IMG/VR virus record: IMGVR_UViG_3300008113_000328
Coordinates: 1-57,665 of that record
Length of the DNA stretch: 57,665 nt
DNA from: a virus
Reading direction: 5' to 3' (one strand)
Of this stretch, positions 46,135 through 55,533 are shown one piece after another (positions within the stretch are counted from its first letter, which is position 1; each line of letters opens with the position of its first letter). The position numbers and the translations under genes are program-made. The notes below the pieces were generated by a model, which ran no database searches, was not told the DNA's origin, and saw nothing but the letters and a program-made list of their open reading frames with translations.

Positions 46135-47058
46135 ATGGCCTATATATCTCAATATCAATACTATGCCAATAATGGCAACGTGCCCGAGGATGCCAATTGG
46201 GGCAGCTATCAGTATGTTAGTCTTCAAGACATTGTGACTAACTTCATATTGATGTACTCAGGGAACCATTCTCTTGTAAATAATGAGGAGCGGTATAAGA
46301 TTTTGTTCCACGCTAAGAGAGCAATACAGGAGCTAAACTACGATGCGTTCAAAGAGATTAAGGTATTAGAACTAACTGTTGCTGAGAATTTAAAGTTTGT
46401 GCTTCCATCTGACTATGTGAATTGGGTTCGCATATCTCTTTATAAAAATGGATATCTACGTCCATTGAGTGAGAATATACAGGCGTTGTCATCAGATGCT
46501 TATCTTCAGGATAACAATGGTAAGATTCTATTTGACATCAATGGAAACATTTTGAAACCCGCAGATTCAATGATTGATTATGATAGACTTCACAAGTTAA
46601 AGAAGAGTATCTACCTCAATCAAGGTAATCAATTTCACGGTCAGATGGGATGGTGTGTAGATGGGAATTGGTACTTTGATTACGCTATTGGTGCTGCATT
46701 TGGCTTGAACACAGAGACAGCAAACTTCAATCCTACATTCAACATAGATAAAAAAGCAGGTGTTATAAACTTTGACTCAAGTATGGTCAATGAGTTATGC
46801 ATCCTTGAGTATGTGTCTGATGGTATGGAGAATGGAGATAACTCGTTAATTACAGTCAATAAATTGTTTGAGCAGTATATCTATGCTGCCATTAAATATG
46901 AGATTCTAAACTCTAAATTTGGTGTTCAAGAATATGTAGTGGCACGTGCTCGTAAAGAGAAAGCGGCACTGCTTCGCAATGCTAAGATTAGAATAAGCAA
47001 TATCCACCCCGGACGATTGCTGATGAACTTACGTGGTATGGATAAGACAATCAAATAA
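46135..47058 (+). CDS. Putative tail/ring structural protein
   Basis: A 307-residue protein starting MAYISQYQYYANNGNVPEDA. Its N-terminal helical part has YKILFHAKRAIQELNYDAFK, then VAENLKFVLPSDYVNWVRIS, a pattern shared by gp4-like head-completion/tail proteins in many Bacteroidota phages. Structural role inferred from this and from location. Confidence 0.68.
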   Translation: MAYISQYQYYANNGNVPEDANWGSYQYVSLQDIVTNFILMYSGNHSLVNNEERYKILFHAKRAIQELNYDAFKEIKVLELTVAENLKFVLPSDYVNWVRISLYKNGYLRPLSENIQALSSDAYLQDNNGKILFDINGNILKPADSMIDYDRLHKLKKSIYLNQGNQFHGQMGWCVDGNWYFDYAIGAAFGLNTETANFNPTFNIDKKAGVINFDSSMVNELCILEYVSDGMENGDNSLITVNKLFEQYIYAAIKYEILNSKFGVQEYVVARARKEKAALLRNAKIRISNIHPGRLLMNLRGMDKTIK

Positions 47059-47059
47059 T

Positions 47060-50000
47060 ATGGCAAACATTACGAGGAATTTCATAAGAGGTAGAATGAA
47101 TAAGGTCGTTGATGAACGACTTGTTCCTGACGGAGAATACATAGATGCTATGAATATCCGAATGGGTTCTACTGAAAATTCCGAGATAGGAGTAATAGAG
47201 AACACAAAAGGAAATGAACCCCTTACTGCTCTCTCATATACTGATGGAACTCCATTAAGTACTGAGGCCGTGTGCATAGGTGCTATTGATGATAGTGCTA
47301 ATGAAACTATTTATTGGTTTGTTCACGACCCTAACTTTTCTATTGGAGCAACAGGAAAGCTTGACTTGATTGTATCATTCAACGTGCTGACAAACATACT
47401 TACGTATCACGTGATTAGTATTGATGATGGCACAGGTGTCAACACTACTCTGAACTTTAATCCAAGCTACCTGATAACAGGCGTTGACATAGTTTCAAAT
47501 CTTTTATTTTTTACTGATAACTATAACGCTCCGCGCTTTATCAATATAAAGAAAGGATACGCTAATCCGAACGCACTCAATATTGACTTTAACGGTTTAC
47601 CATCTCAGTTAGCTGAGGCCATTCTTGTTATAAAGCAACCACCTATAGAGTCGCCTACCATACAGCCAATTGTTACAGGGGGTCAGAACAACTATCTTGA
47701 AACTCGATTTATTTGTTTTGCTTATCGCTATCGTTATGCTGATGGCGAATATTCAGCAACATCTCAATGGTCTGAACCCGCCTTTATACCTAATAGCTTT
47801 GCATTTGATTTGACAAGTTACTTGAATATTGGTATGACCAATTCTTGTAACGCAGCAAACATTACTTACTATACGGGAGGTCCGCTTGTTGTTGGCATAG
47901 ACTTGTTGTTTAAACAAGCTGATAATAATATCATTAAAGTTATTGAGAAACTTGATAAGTCCGAGTTAGGTATTCCTGACTTCTCTTATCAATCATTTAC
48001 ATTTGACAACAGTAAGATATTTACGGTACTGCCTGAAACTGAGATACTACGTCTTTACGATAATGTACCGCGATTTGCCAAAGCGCAAACCATTATGGGC
48101 AATAGGCTTATGTATGGTAACTATATTGAGGGATATGACCTTATTGATTTATATGGCAATCCAACTCGATTAGAATATCAAACTCAATTGGTAACTCAGA
48201 CGGTTGGTAATTCAGACATACCCGATGGGACGCTAAGCGGTTCATATTTAATAGACACTCCAACAACTGTAGCAAATTCAATTGTAACAATTGATTTGAC
48301 AGGATTAGACCTTACAGTTGGTTCTTCAATCAGCTTAGATGTAACAATCCTGCATAATTCTTTTAGTGGTCAAGCACCTTTCCCAACTGCAACAACTGCT
48401 GAAACTTCATTTGTTTTTTCATTTATATTACCAACATCATATACATCCGTATATGAAATGGCTACAAGTATAGAGTTTCAAGATATAGTTGGAACAGCTG
48501 CTAACATTAAACCTGTATATAGTGCTGTTGTTGGAGCTGAAACATCTTGTGATGGAACCACATTTACAGACCAAGTTAACTGTAATATCCCAAACACATT
48601 AGCAACTCCTAATGCCGTAAGCAGTGTAACAAAATTTGCAAGCGGAATAGCTGCCGTTAATGAACCAATAAAGATTTTAACATCACCAAGTAGCAACTTA
48701 ATTGGACTTCAATTTATTGCTATGCAATACGTTGATAATGTTACCGCTCCAACTCAGACTGTTTACGAATACTATAAAGTAACTTTCGCTGAAGCGGTTT
48801 ATCAAAAAATTGCATCCCCAAGAAGTCTTCATAGTAATCGTGGTTATGAGATAGGTATTGTTTATATGGATGAGTTTAATCGAGCGACAACAGCATTGGT
48901 TAGTCCATACAATACTGAGCACGTCCCTTGTGGATATTCAGCAAGTCAAAACTCTATATCTGTAAATATACCTATATCGCAACGCGCTCCCGCTTGGGCT
49001 AAACGATATAAGTTTGTTTGCAAGGCTGATGCAGAAGGATACGAGACAATATATACCAATTTGTTTTTTACGGACCCCAATACTAATGAGACATACTTCC
49101 TTCTTGAGGGAGAAAACACGAGAAAGGTAGAGCCGGGAGATAGACTTATTGTGAAAAGAGACACGGGAGGTCCAACTCAAAATTGTATATATGCTACTGT
49201 TCTTGAAAAAGAAGCAAAGTCAGCAAATTTTATTTCGGGAGTAGCTGCCCCCGCGGGAGTTTATATGAAGATAAATCCCAATGCATTTCAAGTTACTCAA
49301 AGCGAAAACGCAGTTATAACTTATGGTAGTCTAACTCAGGATGAAAATGACTCAGGAGAATATCCTCGACTATATTATCCAATGAATATTCCCGACCCAT
49401 CAACCGCGGGGATGTATATAGATTACACAGTTCCCGCAGGCAGTAGAGTCGAAATAAACATAAGATGGCAGCGATTAGGCCCGGGAGATGGAAATAGAAA
49501 ATGTGAGAGAAGGATTTATAATCTAAACGTAACACTCACTTCTTCTGCAAGCTATGACAATATGTATGATTGGTTTGTTGGTGAAAATGTTCAACTTGTT
49601 TTGAATGATGGAACCTATGAAGTTGGAGATGGTCAATGCGTTCCAACAAATGTATTTATATCCGGCATAGCTACTTCTCCGCCTAGCTTTGGAGATTTAT
49701 GTACAAACTTTCTTCAATTTGCTAGGAATACATCAAGCAATCAATTAGCACTTGTTATATCGGGAACCGTAAGATGCAATGGAGGTACAAGTCAGGATAA
49801 GCGCAGGTCTTCTGTTACTGCTGAGATTATTGTATACCGAGCAGATAACACCTTAATATTTGAGACTGAGCCACTCGATACATTACCTGATGTGTTTTTT
49901 GAAAATGATTTATCGTTCTCAATTGACTCACAAGGAAACCATCTTGGTAATGTAGCAGCAGGTGATATTGACCAAGACATAGCGGGAGGAATCGCAGGAT

Positions 50001-52615
50001 ATATACAGACAGGATTCTTTAATTGTTTTTGTTTTGGCAATGGAGCAGAGTCATATAAGATTCGTGATTCAATAATTGGAAGAACTTTTAACTTAGGTAA
50101 TCGAGTGACCTCTGTATCTGCTCAGGATTACAAAGAAGCAAGTCGATTCGCTGATATTACATATAGCGGTGTATATAACCAAGAGACCAATGTAAATAAA
50201 CTTAATGAGTTTAACTTGGGCTTGGTTAACTTTAAAAACTTAGAGACATCGTTTGGCCCTATTCAAAAAATGGATGGTAGGGAAACAGATATACTTGTTC
50301 TTCAAGAGGACAAAATATCATACGTATTAGCAGACAAAAACTTATTGTCTGATTCTACGGGAGGTGGTACAATTTCTTCTGTGCCTGAAGTTCTTGGGAC
50401 TCAGATTGCTCGTATTGATAAGTATGGTATTAGTTCTAATCCCGAGAGTTACATTCAATGGGGGTATGATAAATATTTTACGGATATAAAAAGAGGAGCT
50501 GTGCTTATGTTAAGAGGAAACTCTCCATCAGAACAGCTAACCGTAATATCTGAATCTAATATGAGAACGTGGTTTAGGGACACGTTTATTACCCATCCAA
50601 ACAATCAAATGCTTGGAGCCTTTGACCCATATATGAACGAATACGTTTTATGTGTAACAGATAGAGAACTTCCAAGTAATCCCGAGTGTCTCGCTTGTGG
50701 CATCACTCAAGCATTTACATTAATAGGTGAGTCCGTTGGGAATACAGTTAATTACTGTGTAGAACTTGGAGCACTCGTAGGAGATGTTGCTTTTTCTTGG
50801 ATAGTGTCCTCTGTTAGTCCCGGTTCTTTATTCAGCATACAGGTTACTTATAATGGCAATACCTACTCTTCAGGTCTTACATCGGTAGACGGTCAAATTG
50901 ACTTCTTTAAAGGATTAATTAATGTTCAGACCGCTGAAATTACAATCACCTATTTAGGTGACATTGTTTTAAATGTAACGGCTCAATGTCCGCAAGCTGT
51001 AGAATTAAACATTGTTGAAGTTGTTTTAACAAGTGATGTTGATTCAGGGAAAAGTATTCACACCCAATATAGATATACTCAAGGACCATTTATAGGACCG
51101 CTTCAATCAAACTCTGTTTTGTTTCAAAGCAGTCCAATCAATCCAATTGTTTCAAGATACAATATAACAACAGGCTATGTTGGAACAGGTTCGTTTCCTC
51201 CTGAATTAAGCACATTTACTATTCAAACTAATCAGATTTCACCTGACAACTATGTGTTTAATCCGACATCAGACAACTTTAAATATCTAAGAAGCAACGT
51301 ATACTATGCAAATACCCCTTCTCAGATAAATGCATTGATTGCCGCATCTTCATACGCAACGCCTATAACAGGTGGACCTATTATTTATACTGCTGACTTT
51401 ATAGTTCCTTCATCTTCATTAGGTAACTATTTATATTTGATTTGGGACCTTAGACAATCAATAGCTAAAGAGTTGTGTTATACAGATGATAGTGCTGAAG
51501 TACCTACTATATTGTGTTGCGAGTGTGCTCCTTGCGATGAGAATTGTGTTAGTTTGGTTTTCACAAACGAGTCATCGGAGAATGAGGCTCAGATATACTT
51601 ACCATTAGGATTATGCGCTCAAAAAATACCTGTTACAATAACATTAGACCCATCTGAAACTACTGCGCCAATATGTATAGACAATGCTCAGTATCAGATT
51701 TCATTTGGAAGTGTAAGTGTAGATATTATCGAATGTGGATGTGTGCCGTGCACAGAGAATTGTACAGAGTATGCCATATATACACAAGAAGAGGATTCAA
51801 AAATTGGTTACACGGACTGTGATGGTAATCCTGTTACAAACTATACCATTCTTTCAGAAAGCATTACATTGATTTGTGTTGAGACAGGCTCTGCACCGCC
51901 AATATTTGAAACAGGAAGTGGTATTATTCAAGCTACAAACAGCTGTGGCTGTTGCGCTACCCCTAATCCTTGCATAACCTTTTTGATAACTGATTTGACA
52001 GGAGAAGGGTATGCATTCACTTACAATGATTGTAGTAATGATGTTCAGTCTGTAACGCTTGGCCCAAATGAATCAATAGAGATATGCGGACTTGCTTCTA
52101 ATTTATTTGACGGTCAAACACCATTTGATTATACAGAAGCATCAATATCTATTTCGGATACTTGTGCCTGTTTAGTTCCTTGCCCTGAGACTTGTCAGAG
52201 CTACACAGTTGTTTGCGAAGGAACTGTTTGCAATGGAGCATCAGGAAATTATATTGATTGCAATGGAGACCCACAAACATTTACAATAAACAAAGGTCAA
52301 TCATTAACTCTTTGCTGCCCTATAGGAAATGCTCCAACTATTACCCCGGAAGGTAGTGTCTATATAGCATCAACTTGTGGATGTTGTACTCCTACTTGTC
52401 AAACTTATAAAGTAACTTTTGCAGGAACAACAGCTCAAGATTATAGCATAGCATATAGAGATTGCAGTAATACGTTTACAGTAGACAACTATCCTGCGGG
52501 AGCACAAGTTATTTATGTATGCTCTTATGTTAACACTGTCCCCGGAATTAGTGGAAGTCTTGACATTATTGATTGGACTGTTGAATTAACTGACGGCTGC
52601 GGCTGTGGATTTTAA
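47060..52615 (+). CDS. Very large tail nozzle-like protein with C-terminal cysteine-rich repeats
   Basis: An 1851-residue protein (start at 47060, one base after the previous stop; an in-frame ATG at 47033 is inside the previous gene). The first ~600 residues (RNFIRGRMNKVVDERLVPDG, MNIRMGSTEN, ...) match the N-terminal pattern of the P22 gp10-like/crAss-like tail nozzle protein. The middle is long and beta-rich. From about residue 1488 there are four to five Cys-rich modules, each around 70-90 residues, opening with CxxC...C and containing Y-x-D-C and CGC. The Cys-rich tail is unusual for a nozzle and may be an exposed adhesin. Confidence 0.78.
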   Translation: MANITRNFIRGRMNKVVDERLVPDGEYIDAMNIRMGSTENSEIGVIENTKGNEPLTALSYTDGTPLSTEAVCIGAIDDSANETIYWFVHDPNFSIGATGKLDLIVSFNVLTNILTYHVISIDDGTGVNTTLNFNPSYLITGVDIVSNLLFFTDNYNAPRFINIKKGYANPNALNIDFNGLPSQLAEAILVIKQPPIESPTIQPIVTGGQNNYLETRFICFAYRYRYADGEYSATSQWSEPAFIPNSFAFDLTSYLNIGMTNSCNAANITYYTGGPLVVGIDLLFKQADNNIIKVIEKLDKSELGIPDFSYQSFTFDNSKIFTVLPETEILRLYDNVPRFAKAQTIMGNRLMYGNYIEGYDLIDLYGNPTRLEYQTQLVTQTVGNSDIPDGTLSGSYLIDTPTTVANSIVTIDLTGLDLTVGSSISLDVTILHNSFSGQAPFPTATTAETSFVFSFILPTSYTSVYEMATSIEFQDIVGTAANIKPVYSAVVGAETSCDGTTFTDQVNCNIPNTLATPNAVSSVTKFASGIAAVNEPIKILTSPSSNLIGLQFIAMQYVDNVTAPTQTVYEYYKVTFAEAVYQKIASPRSLHSNRGYEIGIVYMDEFNRATTALVSPYNTEHVPCGYSASQNSISVNIPISQRAPAWAKRYKFVCKADAEGYETIYTNLFFTDPNTNETYFLLEGENTRKVEPGDRLIVKRDTGGPTQNCIYATVLEKEAKSANFISGVAAPAGVYMKINPNAFQVTQSENAVITYGSLTQDENDSGEYPRLYYPMNIPDPSTAGMYIDYTVPAGSRVEINIRWQRLGPGDGNRKCERRIYNLNVTLTSSASYDNMYDWFVGENVQLVLNDGTYEVGDGQCVPTNVFISGIATSPPSFGDLCTNFLQFARNTSSNQLALVISGTVRCNGGTSQDKRRSSVTAEIIVYRADNTLIFETEPLDTLPDVFFENDLSFSIDSQGNHLGNVAAGDIDQDIAGGIAGYIQTGFFNCFCFGNGAESYKIRDSIIGRTFNLGNRVTSVSAQDYKEASRFADITYSGVYNQETNVNKLNEFNLGLVNFKNLETSFGPIQKMDGRETDILVLQEDKISYVLADKNLLSDSTGGGTISSVPEVLGTQIARIDKYGISSNPESYIQWGYDKYFTDIKRGAVLMLRGNSPSEQLTVISESNMRTWFRDTFITHPNNQMLGAFDPYMNEYVLCVTDRELPSNPECLACGITQAFTLIGESVGNTVNYCVELGALVGDVAFSWIVSSVSPGSLFSIQVTYNGNTYSSGLTSVDGQIDFFKGLINVQTAEITITYLGDIVLNVTAQCPQAVELNIVEVVLTSDVDSGKSIHTQYRYTQGPFIGPLQSNSVLFQSSPINPIVSRYNITTGYVGTGSFPPELSTFTIQTNQISPDNYVFNPTSDNFKYLRSNVYYANTPSQINALIAASSYATPITGGPIIYTADFIVPSSSLGNYLYLIWDLRQSIAKELCYTDDSAEVPTILCCECAPCDENCVSLVFTNESSENEAQIYLPLGLCAQKIPVTITLDPSETTAPICIDNAQYQISFGSVSVDIIECGCVPCTENCTEYAIYTQEEDSKIGYTDCDGNPVTNYTILSESITLICVETGSAPPIFETGSGIIQATNSCGCCATPNPCITFLITDLTGEGYAFTYNDCSNDVQSVTLGPNESIEICGLASNLFDGQTPFDYTEASISISDTCACLVPCPETCQSYTVVCEGTVCNGASGNYIDCNGDPQTFTINKGQSLTLCCPIGNAPTITPEGSVYIASTCGCCTPTCQTYKVTFAGTTAQDYSIAYRDCSNTFTVDNYPAGAQVIYVCSYVNTVPGISGSLDIIDWTVELTDGCGCGF

Positions 52616-52628
52616 AACTTAAACGAAT

Positions 52629-53579
52629 ATGCCTACATTTTTTATAAACGGAACAAGTCTATCGAACTCAACTGCTGTGTTCTTAGACTCTGAACAATTA
52701 ATATGCGCTCCTGATGGATACTATTCAGATGGAGTAATTACACGTGAACAAGTTGGATGCGCTTTGCTTCCTCAAAATTCGTGTCCTTCTTGTGAAGTTA
52801 ACTGCCCTGCCTCGGATTTAGCTGTTAGCGCATCACCAAGAGCAGTTTTTTATATGTCTATAAATGTAGGAACAGGGACAGGAGTAGTATTAGTTAGGTT
52901 TAATCCTCGCTATGAGCCTGATGGAATCATTGCTGAATATAATGGCTTTTATTATAATCAGCTTAGCTCACCTGTTTACGGATACTTTGCTGCCCCAAGT
53001 AATCTGCCGGTTTTTGTTGGGAACTCAGGTTTTTGCAGTTGCCCAACTATTGGAACATCGGGATGTACATATTCATTGGCAAAACGTGAATGGAATGGGA
53101 CTACATTTGTGACTGTCCCCGGTATTGAAACAATAAATGTTGTTAGTACACAGGTATCAAATGCAGCAGGCCCTGTGGGATTTTGTGTAATGGTTATTCC
53201 TAAGACTATACCATCTGTAACAACAGTAAATATACGCGCATATATTACGTGTCCGGGTAGTCTTTTTGATATATCTGTAGGATGCGTTCAGCCGCTTCAG
53301 ACATTTCAAGCGTCCGACAGAGTGTTTTCGCCTTTACAACCGGGATATTGTGGATTGTCTCCATTTACAAATACTTTTTATGTAGCAAAGGTTGCCCTTA
53401 ATCCACCCTTTCCATATATTGCCGAGAATGATTGGGTATTTCAAGATATGAATGGAGAAGTTAAACTTGCAGATGGGTATTATAGAACAAATAATATCGT
53501 ATCTACTCCTCTTTTTCCAAAAGATACTATATATGTACAGAATGGAGTTGTTGTAGCCATTACACAAGAGTGTCCATAA
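52629..53579 (+). CDS. Tail-associated structural protein with DGYYSDGV-type motif
   Basis: A 316-residue protein. It opens with FFINGTSLSNSTAVFLDSEQ and the short motif PDGYYSDGVI, which recurs near the C-terminus as LADGYYRTNNI; it has many cysteines, like the tail end of the preceding nozzle protein. Such proteins follow nozzle genes in Bacteroidota phages. Role not known. Confidence 0.65.
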   Translation: MPTFFINGTSLSNSTAVFLDSEQLICAPDGYYSDGVITREQVGCALLPQNSCPSCEVNCPASDLAVSASPRAVFYMSINVGTGTGVVLVRFNPRYEPDGIIAEYNGFYYNQLSSPVYGYFAAPSNLPVFVGNSGFCSCPTIGTSGCTYSLAKREWNGTTFVTVPGIETINVVSTQVSNAAGPVGFCVMVIPKTIPSVTTVNIRAYITCPGSLFDISVGCVQPLQTFQASDRVFSPLQPGYCGLSPFTNTFYVAKVALNPPFPYIAENDWVFQDMNGEVKLADGYYRTNNIVSTPLFPKDTIYVQNGVVVAITQECP

Positions 53580-53580
53580 T

Positions 53581-54402
53581 ATGAGTTATACACTAACATA
53601 TGACCAAGGAGTAGACGGATGGGTGTCCTTCTACTCTTACTATCCCGATTGGATGATTGGGATGAACAACTACTTCTATACCTTTAAGGGTGGTGACCTA
53701 TACCGTCATAACGTCAACCCTCTTCGTAATACTTTCTATGAGCAGTGGTGGACCAAGGTGGGAACACCTGCTGAAGCATTCAAGCCAAGCACACTTCAGA
53801 GCGTGTTCAATGTGTCTCCGCTTGAGAACAAACTATTTAAGACTATAAACTTAGAAGGAGATGCGTCTTGGGATGTTCAGCTAAGTACTGACTTACAGAA
53901 CTCAGGATTTATCAATAGTTCTTGGTTTGAAAAAAAGGAAGCATCTTGGTATGCGTTTGTTCGCAATTCGGGAACTATTCCTGCTGACCCAAGTGAGTAT
54001 CCACTTAGAAGCCTAAATGGTATTGGTGCTTGCTCAGGTGTCTTAGGTGGTGGTACAACTATTACCTTCTCAATAGTGCCTCTGATATCGTTCAGCAACA
54101 TCAGTATTGGCGACTATATTTATTGGGCTACGCTTCCATCAACTGCACTAACACTTGGCGGACGGGTGACTGCAATCAATACCAACTATCCCGCAGGAAT
54201 AAACGAACTCGTAATAAACATAACCATTCCGGGGACAATACCCGTGTCAGCGGCAGGTGATTACATCCTGTTTATTAAGGGTGCTGTAGCTGAGTCTCAC
54301 GGTGTATTGGGTCACTATTGTGTATTTGATATGCAGAACTCATCAAGCGATAAGGTTGAGTTGTTTGCGGTTGAGAGTGAGGTGATGAAGAGTTTCCCAT
54401 AA
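53581..54402 (+). CDS. Putative tail structural protein
   Basis: A 273-residue protein beginning MSYTLTYDQGVDGWVSFYSY and containing SPLENKLFKTINLEGDASWD and an insertion with beta strands (about 155-230). The N-terminal pattern is common in small tail/ring proteins of Bacteroidota phages. No enzymatic motif. Confidence 0.66.
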   Translation: MSYTLTYDQGVDGWVSFYSYYPDWMIGMNNYFYTFKGGDLYRHNVNPLRNTFYEQWWTKVGTPAEAFKPSTLQSVFNVSPLENKLFKTINLEGDASWDVQLSTDLQNSGFINSSWFEKKEASWYAFVRNSGTIPADPSEYPLRSLNGIGACSGVLGGGTTITFSIVPLISFSNISIGDYIYWATLPSTALTLGGRVTAINTNYPAGINELVINITIPGTIPVSAAGDYILFIKGAVAESHGVLGHYCVFDMQNSSSDKVELFAVESEVMKSFP

Positions 54403-54408
54403 ATTTAA

Positions 54409-54416
54409 TACCTTTG
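54409..54416 (+). promoter_or_regulatory. Bacteroidota-type -7 box (TACCTTTG)
   Basis: TACCTTTG 7 bases before the acetyltransferase ATG; the mRNA would be almost leaderless. Confidence 0.55.
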
Positions 54417-54423
54417 TGCGTAT

Positions 54424-54837
54424 ATGGATTCTCTAATTGTACGACCACTAAACGAAGATGATTACGAACATATTCTTATGGAATGGTGGAGGCAGTGGGG
54501 ATGGAGAGCACCTATGCGTGATTTTCTCCCTGACAATGGCGCAGGTGGTATAATGATAATGGATGGAGACGTTCCTGTATGCGCAGGATTTATGTACCTA
54601 ACCAATTCAAAAGTAGCTTGGGTAGATTGGATTATATCTAACCGAGAGTACAATGAAAGAGACAAGAGAAAGAAGGCTATTAAGTTGTTGGTCGATTCGT
54701 TGACTAACATATGTAAAAGCTCAGGTGCTAAGTATGCATATGCATTGATTAAAAATGAAAGTTTAATTAAAACATATGAGGACGTTGGATACTTTAAAGG
54801 CGACTCATATTCACACGAAATGATAAAACCATTATAA
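54424..54837 (+). CDS. GNAT-family acetyltransferase-like protein
   Basis: A 137-residue protein with the GNAT order: N-terminal strand LIVRPLNEDDYEHILMEWW, a strand VPVCAGFMYL, motif A region AWVDWIISNREYNERDKRKK followed by a helix, and the C-terminal NESLIKTYEDVGYFKGDSY. The usual R/Q-x-x-G-x-G/A acetyl-CoA loop is replaced by N-E-R-D-K-R-K, so CoA binding is uncertain. Location among virion genes is common for such proteins in phages. Confidence 0.75.
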   Translation: MDSLIVRPLNEDDYEHILMEWWRQWGWRAPMRDFLPDNGAGGIMIMDGDVPVCAGFMYLTNSKVAWVDWIISNREYNERDKRKKAIKLLVDSLTNICKSSGAKYAYALIKNESLIKTYEDVGYFKGDSYSHEMIKPL

Positions 54838-54838
54838 T

Positions 54839-55522
54839 ATGGCAGCAGCAACGACAGTAATAGCGGGAATAGGATTAGCAGTTACCGCAGGGACAACAGT
54901 AGCAAGCTTTGTTCAAGCATCAAAGCAACGCAAGCTTATGGAGCAGGCAAATGCCGATGCCGATAAAGCAATGGCTGAGGCTAGAGAAAAACTCAATGTC
55001 AACTTTTATGACCAATTAGCTGTTCAAAAAGAACCATACGAATTAGAACGTGAGGCTCTTCTTTCTGCGGGTGCTCAAGCTATTCAAGCGGGGGTTGAGA
55101 GTGGAAGAGGGGCAGCTGCTACTGCGGGTAGAGTTCAGATGGCTCAGAACGAATCGCAGGCAGGTATTCGCACCGCGATGGGTGAGGAGTTAAGTAATCT
55201 TGCTAAGCTTAGTGCAGCTGAGGAATCTCGCCTTCGGGATATTGGTGTTCAGTTAGACCTTGAAGAAGTTGCCTTAGGTGCTCAGCAAAAAGCATTGGGT
55301 GGTATGGAGTTTAGCCCTGAAGAGTTTGCTAAGTTTGAATCATTAGGAAAAACACCAAGGACCGATGGATTTAGCAGTTTAGACTTTCAACAGATAGGTG
55401 GAATGGACAAGTCTCAATATAAAAACTTTTTGAAGACGCTAAGCCCTAAGCAACAGCAAATGTTGTTCACAAATCCTCAGTACTTACAATCAATGTCAGA
55501 GTATAATCCATTCGCTATATAA
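54839..55522 (+). CDS. Putative internal virion / ejection protein
   Basis: A 227-residue protein. A hydrophobic N-terminal helix (VIAGIGLAVTAGTTVASFVQ) is followed by long Ala/Gln/Glu-rich helices (residues 25-150), like the small ejection proteins (T7 gp14-type) of podoviruses. It lies directly before the larger internal protein gene. The hydrophobic helix could insert in the host envelope during DNA injection. Confidence 0.7.
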   Translation: MAAATTVIAGIGLAVTAGTTVASFVQASKQRKLMEQANADADKAMAEAREKLNVNFYDQLAVQKEPYELEREALLSAGAQAIQAGVESGRGAAATAGRVQMAQNESQAGIRTAMGEELSNLAKLSAAEESRLRDIGVQLDLEEVALGAQQKALGGMEFSPEEFAKFESLGKTPRTDGFSSLDFQQIGGMDKSQYKNFLKTLSPKQQQMLFTNPQYLQSMSEYNPFAI

Positions 55523-55533
55523 ACAATAATTAG

